From the NCBI RefSeq assembly GCF_016863655.1, contig NZ_BOPH01000151.1:1-61805 (forward strand): DNA of 61,805 nt, read 5' to 3'. The DNA comes from Virgisporangium ochraceum (GTDB lineage Bacteria > Actinomycetota > Actinomycetes > Mycobacteriales > Micromonosporaceae). The notes beneath the pieces were generated by a model. The model searched no databases, was not told the DNA's origin, and saw nothing but the letters and a program-made list of their open reading frames with translations. The translations under genes and the position numbers were made by a program. Shown in pieces: positions 53,539 through 61,756 of this stretch. The first letter of the stretch is position 1, and every line of letters starts with the position of its first letter.

Positions 53539-54093
53539 ATGACCGCGGACACTGTGGGGTGGCACCTGCCGCCCATCGTGACGCTCGACGACCTGGCCGC
53601 GATGATGGCCTCTGATCCGTACGGCCACCGGTACGAACTGAGCTCCGGAGGGGGAGTCTCCATCATGCCGCCGCCCGACTCGGAGCATGCGGAGATCGCC
53701 ACCGCGTTGACGGTTTGGCTTGTCGCCGCCGGTTGGCCTGTGAAGCAGGTCCTGCAGGCGGTCGGCATCCGCGTGCCCGGGCCGAACGGTGACGGTGGCC
53801 GGATCCCCGACCTCACCCTGTGGTCGAAGCCCCAGCCGCGCGGCACCTGGCTCGCGCTCGCCGACCTGTTGCTGGTGGTGGAGATCGTGTCGCCGGGGTC
53901 CGAGGCGATGGACGAGCTGGTGAAGCGGCGTGAGTACGCGCAGGCGGGCATCCCACGCTTCTGGCTGGTCGACCGCGACAAGGCACAGACCGTGACCCTC
54001 CACCGGCTCGGCGCGTCCGGGGAGTACGACGTCGTCACCAAGTGTCCGCTGGCGTGGCTGCTGAACACCGCTCCCGCGGAGCACCTCGGCTGA
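53539..54093 (+). CDS. Uma2-family PD-(D/E)XK nuclease-like protein
   Basis: A 184-residue protein with the Uma2 pattern: YELSSGGGVSIMPPPDSEHAEIATAL at the start, then GRIPDLTLW and LLLVVEIVSPGSEAMD, where Asp and Glu belong to the PD...ExK-like nuclease core, and YAQAGIPRFWLVD at the end. The family is abundant in actinobacteria and cyanobacteria but its role is unknown. ATG at 53539 is used. TAGGAT ends seven bases upstream and GGGGAG lies within the gap, so either leaderless or RBS-led initiation is possible. Confidence 0.88.
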   Translation: MTADTVGWHLPPIVTLDDLAAMMASDPYGHRYELSSGGGVSIMPPPDSEHAEIATALTVWLVAAGWPVKQVLQAVGIRVPGPNGDGGRIPDLTLWSKPQPRGTWLALADLLLVVEIVSPGSEAMDELVKRREYAQAGIPRFWLVDRDKAQTVTLHRLGASGEYDVVTKCPLAWLLNTAPAEHLG

Positions 54094-54193
54094 CGTACGC
54101 AGCCTGACGTACCCGTAACGCACGCACGCGCGCCGATGCGCGCGACACTCCCCGGTCCCCACTCTGTCGGCGACGACAGAGGAGGGGTACGAC

Positions 54194-56326
54194 ATGTCCT
54201 GGGAACGGATCGCGGCCATACCGTCGGGCCGTCGCACGAAGTGGCTGGTGGTCGCCGGCTGGCTGGTGGTCGTAGCGCTCGCGACGGTCGTCGCGGGGCG
54301 GATCGGCGACGTCGAGACGAACGACTCGCGGAACTGGCTGCCGGCCAGCGCCGAGTCGACGCGGGCGCTCGACCTCGCCGAGCGGGAGTTCACCGCCGAC
54401 GAACCCGAGTACCTGCTGCTGCTGTACGTGCGCGGCACCGGCGTCACCGACGCCGACCGGGAGAAGGCGCGGGCCGACGCGGCCGCGCTCGGCGACCTCG
54501 GCCAGATGCCGCCGCCGGTCGAGGAGAGCACCGCGATCCTGGTGCGGGTGCCGCTCACCGCCGAGCAGGCGTCGGAGGAGAACGTCGGGCCGATCGTCGA
54601 CCGGGTACGGGGGCAGGTGACGGGCGCCCCGGCCGGGCTGACGGTCTGGGTCACCGGCGGACCGGCGATCGGGGCCGACTTCGAGGCCGCGTTCGACTCG
54701 CTCGACACGGTGCTGCTGCTGGTGACCGCCGGGGTGGTGGCGCTGGTGCTGCTGGTGACCTACCGCAGCCCGCTGCTGCTGCTCGTGCCGCTGGCGTGCG
54801 TCGGTGCGGCGATCGCGCTGTCGCAGGCACTGGTCGCCGCCAGCGCGGAGTACGGCGGCCTCGTGGTCGACGGCGCCAGCGCCAGCATCCTCACCGTGCT
54901 GCTGTTCGGCGCCGGCACCGACTACGCGCTGCTGCTGATCTCCCGCTACCGCGAGGAGCTGCGGCACGAGCCCGACCGGCACGTGGCGATGCGGCACGCG
55001 CTCGCCCGCAGCGTGCCGGCGATCGCCGCGTCCGGTGCGACGGTGATCCTCGCGCTGCTCGCGCTGCTGCTCGCCGACATGAACTCGACCCGCGGGCTCG
55101 GCCCGGTGGCCGCGATCGGCATCGGGTCGGCGCTGCTGGCGATGGTCACGCTGCTGCCGGCGGTGCTCGTGGTGTGCGGCCGGTGGGTGTTCTGGCCCGC
55201 GGTGCCGAAGGCGCGTGCCGAGGGCGCGCCGGGCGCCGAGGGCGGGGTCCGCGCCGGAGGCGTCGCTGCGTCGGCCGGCGGGTGGGAGCGGGTCGCGGCC
55301 GTCGTCGCGCGGCGGCCGCGGGCGTGGTGGGTCGGCACCGCCGTGGTCCTGGCCGCGCTGACCGCGGGCGTCGCGACCCTGTCGACGGGACTGCCGCTGA
55401 GCGCCTCGTTCGTGACCACGCCCGACTCGGTGCGCGGCATGGCGGAGCTGGGACGGCACTTCCCGGCCGGCTCGGGCAGCCCGACCGAGGTGTACACCCG
55501 TGCCGACCGGCAGGCGGCGGTGACCGCAGCGGTGGAACGGGTGGCCGGCGTCGCGGAGGTCGGCGGGCCGGAGCCGTCGAACAACGGCGCTCTGGTGCGG
55601 GTCCCACTGGTTCTGGACGCCGACGCGGACAGCGCGCGGGCCCGGGCGACGGTGGGTGACGTGCGCGCGGCCGTGCACGCGGCGGACCCGGCGGCACTCG
55701 TCGGTGGAGCCGCCGCCGAAGGGCTCGACGCCGACACCACGATGAACCGCGACCTGCGGGTGGTGCTGCCGGTGATCCTCGCTGTCGTGCTGCTGGTGCT
55801 GGTGGTGCTGCTGCGGGCCGTGGTGGCGCCGCTGCTGCTGCTCGCCAGCGTGGTGCTGTCGTTCGGGGCCGCGCTCGGCGCGTCGGCCCTGATCTTCCAC
55901 CTGATCGGGTTCCCGCAGGTCGACAACTCGTTGCTGCTGAACAGCTTCCTGTTCCTGGTGGCGCTCGGCGTCGACTACACGATCTTCCTGATGACGCGGG
56001 CGCGGGAGGAGACCGCGCGGCTCGGCCACGCCCGCGGGGTGCCCCACGCGCTGGCGGTGACCGGTGGCGTGATCACGAGCGCGGGACTGGTGCTCGCGGC
56101 GACGTTCTCGGTGCTCGCCGTGCTGCCGCTGGTGTTCATGATGCAGCTGGGGATCGCGGTGGCGGTCGGCGTGCTGCTCGACACGTTCGTGGTGCGGACG
56201 CTGCTGGTACCGGCGCTGGTGCTCGACGTCGGCCCGCGGTCGTGGTGGCCTTCCGCACCGGGCGGCCGGGCGGCAGTATCAGCGGATGGGCCCGTACCTG
56301 AACGCGTACCAGCGGAGCAGCACTGA
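54194..56326 (+). CDS. MMPL-family RND transporter
   Basis: A 710-residue protein with the duplicated MMPL layout: one helix near 18-35, an outside domain (to about 165), five or six helices, then a second copy (helix near 375, outside domain to about 510, helices to 690). Each half has the Asp-Tyr pair thought to relay protons: FGAGTDYALLL and ALGVDYTIFL. Such pumps export lipids or antibiotics. ATG at 54194 follows AGAGGAGGGG. A CTGTCG-GCGA-CGACAG hairpin (54165-54180) precedes that site. The last 41 bases overlap the next gene. Confidence 0.92.
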   Translation: MSWERIAAIPSGRRTKWLVVAGWLVVVALATVVAGRIGDVETNDSRNWLPASAESTRALDLAEREFTADEPEYLLLLYVRGTGVTDADREKARADAAALGDLGQMPPPVEESTAILVRVPLTAEQASEENVGPIVDRVRGQVTGAPAGLTVWVTGGPAIGADFEAAFDSLDTVLLLVTAGVVALVLLVTYRSPLLLLVPLACVGAAIALSQALVAASAEYGGLVVDGASASILTVLLFGAGTDYALLLISRYREELRHEPDRHVAMRHALARSVPAIAASGATVILALLALLLADMNSTRGLGPVAAIGIGSALLAMVTLLPAVLVVCGRWVFWPAVPKARAEGAPGAEGGVRAGGVAASAGGWERVAAVVARRPRAWWVGTAVVLAALTAGVATLSTGLPLSASFVTTPDSVRGMAELGRHFPAGSGSPTEVYTRADRQAAVTAAVERVAGVAEVGGPEPSNNGALVRVPLVLDADADSARARATVGDVRAAVHAADPAALVGGAAAEGLDADTTMNRDLRVVLPVILAVVLLVLVVLLRAVVAPLLLLASVVLSFGAALGASALIFHLIGFPQVDNSLLLNSFLFLVALGVDYTIFLMTRAREETARLGHARGVPHALAVTGGVITSAGLVLAATFSVLAVLPLVFMMQLGIAVAVGVLLDTFVVRTLLVPALVLDVGPRSWWPSAPGGRAAVSADGPVPERVPAEQH

Positions 56327-58151
56327 TCCGGAAGGCTTCTGGGCGGAGGCGGCCCGGGCCATCGACTGGCACCGGCCGCCCTCGCGGGTGCTCGACTCCG
56401 ACCGGCCGCCGTTCTACCGCTGGTTCCCCGACGGCGAGCTGAACACCTGTCACAACGCGCTCGACCGCCACGTCGAGGCCGGCCGCGGGGACGCGGTGGC
56501 GCTGATCTACGACAGCCCGGTGACGGGGTCTTCGCGGTCGTACACCTATGCCGCGTTGCGTGACGAGGTGGCGCTGTTCGCGGGCGCGCTGCGCGGGTTG
56601 GGTGTCGGTCGCGGTGACCGCGTCGTGCTCTACATGGCGATGGTGCCGGAGACCGTGGTCGCGATGCTCGCCTGCGCCCGCATCGGCGCCGTGCACTCGG
56701 TGGTGTTCGGCGGGTTCGGGTCCAGCGAACTCGCGGCGCGGATCGACGACGCTCGACCGAAGGTGATCGTGGCGACGTCGTGCGGCATCGAGCCGACGCG
56801 CGTCGTGCGGTACGGGCCGCTGCTGTCGGCGGCGCTGGCCCTGGCCGCGCACGAGCCGGCGCACGTCGTGGTGCTGCAGCGTCCGCAGGCTGAGGCGTCC
56901 GGTTTCCTTTCCTGGGACCAGGTGACGCGCGGCGCTTCGCCCGTTCCGTGTGAGCCGGTGGCCGCCACCGACCCGCTGTACATCCTGTACACCTCGGGTA
57001 CGACAGGACGGCCGAAGGGGATCGTGCGCGACAACGGCGGGCACGCGGTCGCGCTGCACTGGTCGATGCTTCGGGTGTACGACATCGGGCCGGGTGACGT
57101 GTTCTGGGCGGCGTCCGACGTCGGGTGGGTGGTCGGGCACTCGTACATCGTTTATGCGCCGCTGCTCGTCGGCGCGACGACCGTGTTGTACGAGGGCAAG
57201 CCGGTCGGCACTCCCGACGCGGGCGCGTTCTTCCGGGTGGTGCAGGAGTACGGCGTCAAGGCGTTGTTCACCGCGCCGACCGCGTTCCGCGCGATCAAGA
57301 AGGAGGACCCGGAGGGGAAGCTCCTGCGTTCCTACGATCTCAGCTCGTTACGGACGCTCTTTCTCGCCGGCGAGCGCCTGGATCCCGAGACGTACCACTG
57401 GGCCTGTTCCCAGCTCGGGATCCCGGTGGTCGACCACTGGTGGCAGACCGAGACCGGCTGGCCGATCGTCGCGAACCTGCAGGGGTTGGAGCCTATGCCC
57501 ACCAAGGCCGGCTCGCCGTCGGTGCCGGTGCCCGGGTACGCCGTGCGCGTCGTCGACAGCGCCGGCGACGACGTGCCGCCCGGCACCGACGGCGCGATCG
57601 TGATCCGGCTGCCGCTGCCGCCGGGCTGCCTGCCGACGCTGTGGAACGACGACGAGCGGTTCGTGTCGTCGTACCTGAGTGCGTACCCGGGCCACTACCT
57701 CACCGGAGACGGTGGTCGCTTCGACGAGGACGGCTACCTGTACGTGATGGGCCGCACCGACGACGTCATCAACGTGGCCGGGCACCGGCTGTCGACCGGC
57801 GCGATGGAGGAGGTGCTCGCGGGTCACCCGGCCGTGGCGGAGTGCGCGGTGATCGGTGTCGCCGACCCGATGAAGGGACAGGTGCCGCGCGGGCTCGTGG
57901 TCCTGAAGGCCGGCGTGTCGACGGATCCCGAGGAGCTGGCGGCGGAGCTGGTCGCCCTGGTACGCGAGCGCATCGGCCCGGTGGCGGCGTTCCGCCAGGT
58001 GACAGTGGTGCCCGCCCTCCCGAAGACCCGCTCGGGGAAGATCCTGCGCAAGACGATGCGCGGCATCGCCGACGGGCGGGACGAACCCGTCCCGTCGACG
58101 ATCGAGGACCCCGCGGTGCTGGACACGCTGCGCCCGATGCTCGCCCCGTAG
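56286..58151 (+). CDS. Propionyl/acetyl-CoA synthetase (PrpE/ACSS3-like)
   Basis: A 621-residue adenylate-forming enzyme that activates a short-chain acid with ATP and CoA. Key blocks are YTSGTTGRPKGIVRD (P-loop), SDVGWVVGHSYIVYAPLL, WWQTETG, GRTDDVINVAGHR (A8 hinge) and PKTRSGKILRKTM with the acetylatable catalytic Lys. The start AYQRSSTDPEGFW and the SDVGWVVGHSY form favour propionate-type PrpE over Acs; this is by resemblance. ATG at 56286 lies inside the MMPL gene by 41 bases; CAGTAT six bases upstream could be a -10. It is followed by a cluster of three hairpins. Confidence 0.92.
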   Translation: MGPYLNAYQRSSTDPEGFWAEAARAIDWHRPPSRVLDSDRPPFYRWFPDGELNTCHNALDRHVEAGRGDAVALIYDSPVTGSSRSYTYAALRDEVALFAGALRGLGVGRGDRVVLYMAMVPETVVAMLACARIGAVHSVVFGGFGSSELAARIDDARPKVIVATSCGIEPTRVVRYGPLLSAALALAAHEPAHVVVLQRPQAEASGFLSWDQVTRGASPVPCEPVAATDPLYILYTSGTTGRPKGIVRDNGGHAVALHWSMLRVYDIGPGDVFWAASDVGWVVGHSYIVYAPLLVGATTVLYEGKPVGTPDAGAFFRVVQEYGVKALFTAPTAFRAIKKEDPEGKLLRSYDLSSLRTLFLAGERLDPETYHWACSQLGIPVVDHWWQTETGWPIVANLQGLEPMPTKAGSPSVPVPGYAVRVVDSAGDDVPPGTDGAIVIRLPLPPGCLPTLWNDDERFVSSYLSAYPGHYLTGDGGRFDEDGYLYVMGRTDDVINVAGHRLSTGAMEEVLAGHPAVAECAVIGVADPMKGQVPRGLVVLKAGVSTDPEELAAELVALVRERIGPVAAFRQVTVVPALPKTRSGKILRKTMRGIADGRDEPVPSTIEDPAVLDTLRPMLAP

Positions 58152-58171
58152 CGCTCGGAAGGCCGGCTCTT

Positions 58172-58240
58172 GCATAAACGACGCTCTATCCAGTGTGGCC
58201 CCGACCGGTGAATCCACACCGGATAGAGCGTCGTCTATGC
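58172..58240. repeat. Inverted repeat, GACGCTCTATCC type
   Basis: Arms of 27 bases (58172-58198 and 58214-58240) read GCATAAACGACGCTCTATCC... and its complement with two mismatches, around a 15-base loop. It begins 20 bases after the acyl-CoA synthetase stop. It is unrelated in sequence to the GATCTTG repeats beside it but has the same arm length and position. Confidence 0.88.
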
Positions 58241-58255
58241 GCAGGTCGGGAGATC

Positions 58256-58305
58256 CGATCTTGGACGCTTGTGCACTGCATACGGTGCACAAGCGTCCAA
58301 GATCG
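58256..58305. repeat. Inverted repeat, GATCTTGGACGC type (copy 5)
   Basis: Perfect 21-base arms (58256-58276 and 58285-58305) with an eight-base loop TGCATACG. It lies 15 bases after the previous inverted repeat. The outer ten bases equal those of the copies at 324, 8657 and 42325. Confidence 0.9.
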
Positions 58306-58503
58306 CCCGCCTCGGGGGTGCCGAGAGGGTGGAACGGCGCTTTGAGGTGTTTGTCCACGAGGGAAGCCGGGGCCATGCGGCTTCCACGGCCGCCCGAGCG
58401 GACAACGCCGGCCCTGCGGGTCGCCGACCGCACCACCCGGTGGCGGTGCCCCTCCACCCGCTCGCGGCACCACGCCACCCGCGGTCGCGGTGCCCCTCCG
58501 CCC

Positions 58504-58578
58504 GCCGATCTTGCAGTTGTGGCCGCCACTTTAGGCGTCATATCCGGATTTGTGGGGGGCCACGACTGCAAGATCGGC
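58504..58578. repeat. Inverted repeat, GATCTTGCAGTTGTGGCC type (copy 6)
   Basis: Arms of 21 bases (58504-58524 and 58558-58578) with one mismatch around a 33-base interior. The arms equal those of the copy at 29939-30020, 28 kb away, but the interiors differ. It lies 68 bases beyond the end of the minus-strand AAA gene. Confidence 0.9.
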
Positions 58579-58645
58579 GAGCGCGGGCGCGGGCGGGGGC
58601 GCGGGCGGGGGCGGGGGCCCGTGGGGTGCTGAGGACCGGCCCGCG

Positions 58646-60052
58646 CTAGCCGAAGGCCCGCGGCGCCGGTGGGCGGCCCGGCGCGGGTTTCGCCTGGGAC
58701 AGGGCGGACTGGCTGGCCGTGAGCTCGGCCAGGGCTGCGCGTGCCTGTGCCGCTCCGGCGCTCGCCTCGCCCGACGTGGCCGCCAGCAGTTCGGCCCGCC
58801 GGGCCAGTTCGGAGAACAGCGACGCCGTGGCGCCCGCCGTGGCGGCGACGATCTCGTCGGCCTCGGCACCGGTCAGCTTCAGGTTGCGGCCGTAGAGGTC
58901 GAGGAGGCGGCGGCGACCGTCGTCGTCGGGGTGGGGGACCTCGACGGCCAGGTCTACGCGGCCCGGGCGTTGGGCTAGGGCCGGCTCGATCAGGTCGACC
59001 CGGTTGGTGGTCAGGAGGAACGTGACGTCGGCGTCGCCGGCGATGCCGTCCATCTCGTTCAGCACCTGGAACAGCAACGGGTTCTGCTGGCCGCCGGGCA
59101 TGCGTTCCTCGGCCACCAGGTCGACGTCCTCCAGCACGACCAGGGCCGGGGTCAGCTGGCGGGCCATGGCGCAGGCCTCGCGCACCGCGCCCAGGCCCAG
59201 CCCGGTGAGCACCACGATCGTGGCGTCGGGGAGGCGGCCCATCAGGTGGCGCACCGTGTGCGTCTTGCCGGTGCCGGGCGGTCCGAACAGCAGCACCCCG
59301 CGCTTGAGGTGGTGACCGGCGGCCAGCAGCCGGTCGCGGTGGTCGGCCACCCCCAGCACCTGGCGGTGGACGAGGTCGAGCGTGCCCGGCGGCAGGATCA
59401 CGTCGGCGGCGTCGATGTGCGGGCGCCGGTGGAACTTCAGCGGACCGACACCGGGGCCGAACTCGTGCTTCTCGAACGAGATGACCTGACCCCGGAACAG
59501 GTTGTGCTCCCGCACGAGGTCCTGGATCTCGGCGAGGAACGCGCGGGCGAGGTCGGTCGATGGAGCCAGCACGTCGAGACCGCAGCCGGGCTGGCCGCGT
59601 CCCTCGGTGAGGCGCATGCAGACGACGTACCGGTGGTCGCCGTCGCTCACCAGATAGATGCCGAAGCTGACACACGCCTTCTCGGCGTCGATCCCGACCG
59701 GGACCGACGTGTAGTCGGCGGTACCGATCTCGAACATGCCGCGGTTGCCCGACGCGGCGAGCACGTCGGTGAACGAGAAGTGGTCACGACCGGGGCCGGC
59801 GGCGCCGACCAGGTCGTACGACCGGCCCGGGCGGGCCAGGTACGCGTCGAGCGCCGCCTGCAGGTTGGCGTGCTGGTAGAGGGGGAACGGGCTGGCGACC
59901 ACCGGCAGCTCGTTCGGTGGGGTGCCGAGGTGCTCGGTGAGCCGGGTGATCAGCGAGCTCGGGCCGGCCGGCGCGAGCCGGCGCACCTCGTCGATGAACT
60001 CGCTGAACGTCCGGCCGAAGGCGAGAGCGTCATCGGGCGTCATGGATCCCAT
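58646..60052 (-). CDS. AAA+ ATPase with uncharacterised N-terminal domain
   Basis: A 468-residue protein. The C-terminal half is a classical AAA module: Walker A GPPGTGKT (257-264), Walker B VVLEDVD (305-311), sensor 1 TTN (348-350) and arginine finger RPGR (362-365), close to FtsH/Cdc48-type ATPases but without a protease domain. The first 240 residues (YQHANLQAALDAYL, SFEKHEFGPGVGPLKFHRRP) are a globular domain that I cannot name. The tail is Ala/Pro-rich. ATG at 60052 or 60043 is likely; the frame extends to 60286 but would overlap the tyrS start. It is divergent from tyrS. A substrate-remodelling role is inferred from the module only. Confidence 0.85.
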   Translation of the reverse strand: MGSMTPDDALAFGRTFSEFIDEVRRLAPAGPSSLITRLTEHLGTPPNELPVVASPFPLYQHANLQAALDAYLARPGRSYDLVGAAGPGRDHFSFTDVLAASGNRGMFEIGTADYTSVPVGIDAEKACVSFGIYLVSDGDHRYVVCMRLTEGRGQPGCGLDVLAPSTDLARAFLAEIQDLVREHNLFRGQVISFEKHEFGPGVGPLKFHRRPHIDAADVILPPGTLDLVHRQVLGVADHRDRLLAAGHHLKRGVLLFGPPGTGKTHTVRHLMGRLPDATIVVLTGLGLGAVREACAMARQLTPALVVLEDVDLVAEERMPGGQQNPLLFQVLNEMDGIAGDADVTFLLTTNRVDLIEPALAQRPGRVDLAVEVPHPDDDGRRRLLDLYGRNLKLTGAEADEIVAATAGATASLFSELARRAELLAATSGEASAGAAQARAALAELTASQSALSQAKPAPGRPPAPRAFG

Positions 60053-60175
60053 GGTGACCGGCCGGTGCTCGGGTCGCGCCGGGTTGCCCTCCGCTTGTGC
60101 GCGAAGCTGTCCGTAGCCGGCCGTGCCCACGTGCGTCCCCTCGAATACCCTGCGCCCGACGGCCCGGACGTTTGC

Positions 60176-60181
60176 GACAAT
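60176..60181 (+). promoter_or_regulatory. -10-like box (GACAAT) before tyrS
   Basis: GACAAT differs from TACAAT by one base and ends seven bases before the tyrS GTG at 60189. No Shine-Dalgarno sequence is present in the gap. This spacing fits a leaderless transcript. Confidence 0.45.
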
Positions 60182-60188
60182 CGCCGAC

Positions 60189-61460
60189 GTGACCGATGCG
60201 ATCGACGAACTGCAGTGGCGCGGCCTCATCGCGCTTTCGACGGACCTGGACGCGCTCCGCGCCGAGTTGTCGAAGGGACCGGTCACGTACTACGTCGGGT
60301 TCGACCCGACGGCGCCGAGCCTGCACATCGGACATCTGGTGCAGGTGCTGGCCGCGCGTCGGCTGCAGCTGGCCGGCCACAAGCCGCTCGCCCTGGTGGG
60401 CGGCGCCACCGGCCTGATCGGTGACCCCAACCCCGACTCCGAACGCAAGATCAACCCGCTCGAGACCGTGGCCGAGTGGGTCGACCGGCTGCGGGCGCAG
60501 ATCGAGCCGTTCCTCGACTTCACCGGTCCGAACGCCGCCACGATGGTGAACAACCTCGACTGGACGTCGCAGCTGTCGGCGATCGAGTTCCTGCGCGACA
60601 TCGGGCGGCACTTCCGGGTGAACCGGATGATCGCCAAGGACGCGGTGAGCGCCCGGCTCAACTCCGACCTCGGCATCAACTACACCGAGTTCAGCTACCA
60701 GATCCTGCAGGGCATGGACTTCCTGGAGCTGTTCCGGCGGCACGGCTGCCGGCTCCAGTTCGGCGGCAGCGACCAGTGGGGCAACCTCACCGCGGGAACC
60801 GACCTGATCCGGCGGGTCACCGGCGAGACCGTGCATCTCATCGCGACGCCACTGATCACCGACGAGCACGGCAAGAAGTTCGGGAAATCGTCCGGCGGCG
60901 GGTCGCTGTGGCTCGACCCGGCGATGACCAGCCCGTACGCGCTGTACCAGTACCTGGTGAACACGCCGGACTCGCAGGTGGGGCACCTGCTGCGGGTGTT
61001 CACCTTCTGCGACCGCGAGGAGATCGCGTCGCTGGAGAAGGAGACCGCGGAGCGTCCGCACCTGCGGTCGGGGCAGCGCCGGCTCGCTTCTTCCGTGGTG
61101 ACCCTGGTCCACGGTTCGGCCGAGGCCGACGCCGCGGTGGCCGCGGCCGGGGCGCTGTTCGGGCGAGGCGATCTCGGCGGGTTGCCGGAGTCCACGTTGC
61201 GGGCGGCGTTGTCGGAGGCCGGGCTGGTGTCGGCGCCCCCGGACGCGCCGCTGGCCGAGCTGATGCGGCTGGCCGGTCTCGTGGCCGGTCGGGGGGAGGC
61301 GCGTCGGGTGGTCACGGAGGGCGGTGCGTACGTGAACAACGTCCGGGTGACCGGCGGAGCGGACGACCCGGTGGCCGCGTCCGACCTGCTCCACGGGCGG
61401 TACCTGGTGCTCAGGCGCGGGAAGAAGACGGTCGCCGGCGTGGACCTGCGCGCGGTGTGA
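60189..61460 (+). CDS. tyrS: Tyrosyl-tRNA synthetase
   Basis: A 423-residue class I synthetase that charges tRNA-Tyr. HIGH is at 46-49 (LHIGHLVQ), the second class I motif KFGKS at 230-234, and the Tyr-binding loop around YVGFDPTAPS. GGSDQWGN is also diagnostic. A C-terminal S4-like RNA-binding domain (about 355-423, GEARRVVTEGGAYVNNVRV) binds the tRNA. GTG at 60189 gives the usual length; a frame from 60123 adds 22 unrelated residues. The rrn-like promoter region follows. Confidence 0.97.
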   Translation: MTDAIDELQWRGLIALSTDLDALRAELSKGPVTYYVGFDPTAPSLHIGHLVQVLAARRLQLAGHKPLALVGGATGLIGDPNPDSERKINPLETVAEWVDRLRAQIEPFLDFTGPNAATMVNNLDWTSQLSAIEFLRDIGRHFRVNRMIAKDAVSARLNSDLGINYTEFSYQILQGMDFLELFRRHGCRLQFGGSDQWGNLTAGTDLIRRVTGETVHLIATPLITDEHGKKFGKSSGGGSLWLDPAMTSPYALYQYLVNTPDSQVGHLLRVFTFCDREEIASLEKETAERPHLRSGQRRLASSVVTLVHGSAEADAAVAAAGALFGRGDLGGLPESTLRAALSEAGLVSAPPDAPLAELMRLAGLVAGRGEARRVVTEGGAYVNNVRVTGGADDPVAASDLLHGRYLVLRRGKKTVAGVDLRAV

Positions 61461-61463
61461 CGG

Positions 61464-61501
61464 GCGTCGCCCTAATCGATTTGACGATCGCGGGGCGACG
61501 C
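61464..61501 (+). terminator. Hairpin after tyrS, candidate terminator
   Basis: GCGTCGCCC (61464-61472) is the exact complement of GGGCGACGC (61493-61501), with a 20-base interior that can pair further. It starts four bases after the tyrS stop. It would insulate tyrS from the strong promoters that follow. No U-tract is seen. Confidence 0.5.
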
Positions 61502-61564
61502 GCGTACGTTTGTCGACGCCTCGGGGTTCACCGGGGACGCCCCGGAAGTTCTTGAACGGGCCAC

Positions 61565-61594
61565 TTGCGTGGGCCGGGGGAGCTGGGGTAGGCT
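61565..61594 (+). promoter_or_regulatory. Promoter P1 of a probable rRNA operon
   Basis: TTGCGT (61565-61570) and TAGGCT (61589-61594) are 18 bases apart and match actinobacterial vegetative promoters. It is the upstream of two promoters in the region. It reads rightward toward the window edge. Confidence 0.6.
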
Positions 61595-61614
61595 TCGAGA
61601 TCGGGCAAGGAAAC

Positions 61615-61692
61615 GGACGCAATTCTACGCGGACGTCTTGCCGAACTCCGGACCGTTTCTAGGGGCCCTTCGGGTCGCGATGAATTGCGTCC
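61615..61692 (+). repeat. Inverted repeat between the two terminal promoters
   Basis: GGACGCAATTC (61615-61625) and GAATTGCGTCC (61682-61692) are perfect 11-base complements, 56 bases apart. The interior includes GGGCCC-TTCG-GGTC, a further small stem. It would form in RNA made from P1 and ends 35 bases before the P2 -35 box. Confidence 0.7.
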
Positions 61693-61727
61693 AGCGGTAG
61701 CGGGAAAGAAATCGGTAAGCGCCGATT

Positions 61728-61756
61728 TTGCACTCGGGCCGGGAGTGAGTTAACGT
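61728..61756 (+). promoter_or_regulatory. Promoter P2 of a probable rRNA operon
   Basis: TTGCAC (61728-61733) and TAACGT (61751-61756) are separated by exactly 17 bases. The DNA around it is the most AT-rich in the window, and the leader that follows, from about 61763, is purine-rich with repeated ACAACGAAGTACC-like segments, as in actinobacterial pre-16S leaders. No protein start is seen before the edge. An rRNA operon starting just outside is the likeliest reading. Confidence 0.65.

Larger units (their letters stand above)
58152..58645. other. Gene-free convergent gap holding three inverted repeats
   Basis: The 494 bases between the convergent ends of the acyl-CoA synthetase and the AAA gene have no supportable gene. 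They hold inverted repeats at 58172-58240, 58256-58305 and 58504-58578, a small hairpin GGAAGCCG/CGGCTTCC at 58362-58385, a direct repeat GCGGTGCCCCTCC near 58442 and 58489, and a CGCGGGCG simple repeat at 58580-58620. The frames seen on either strand read through the palindromes and look like chance. Confidence 0.75.

Noticed and set aside
58186..58649. Several frames of 95-145 codons in the 494-base convergent gap
   Set aside because: They read through inverted repeats and GC tracts and have no start signal or motif.
60053..60286. Extended N-terminus of the AAA ATPase
   Set aside because: It would overlap the tyrS start and promoter region, and the added residues are Ser/Arg-rich without conservation signs; ATG at 60052 or 60043 fits better.
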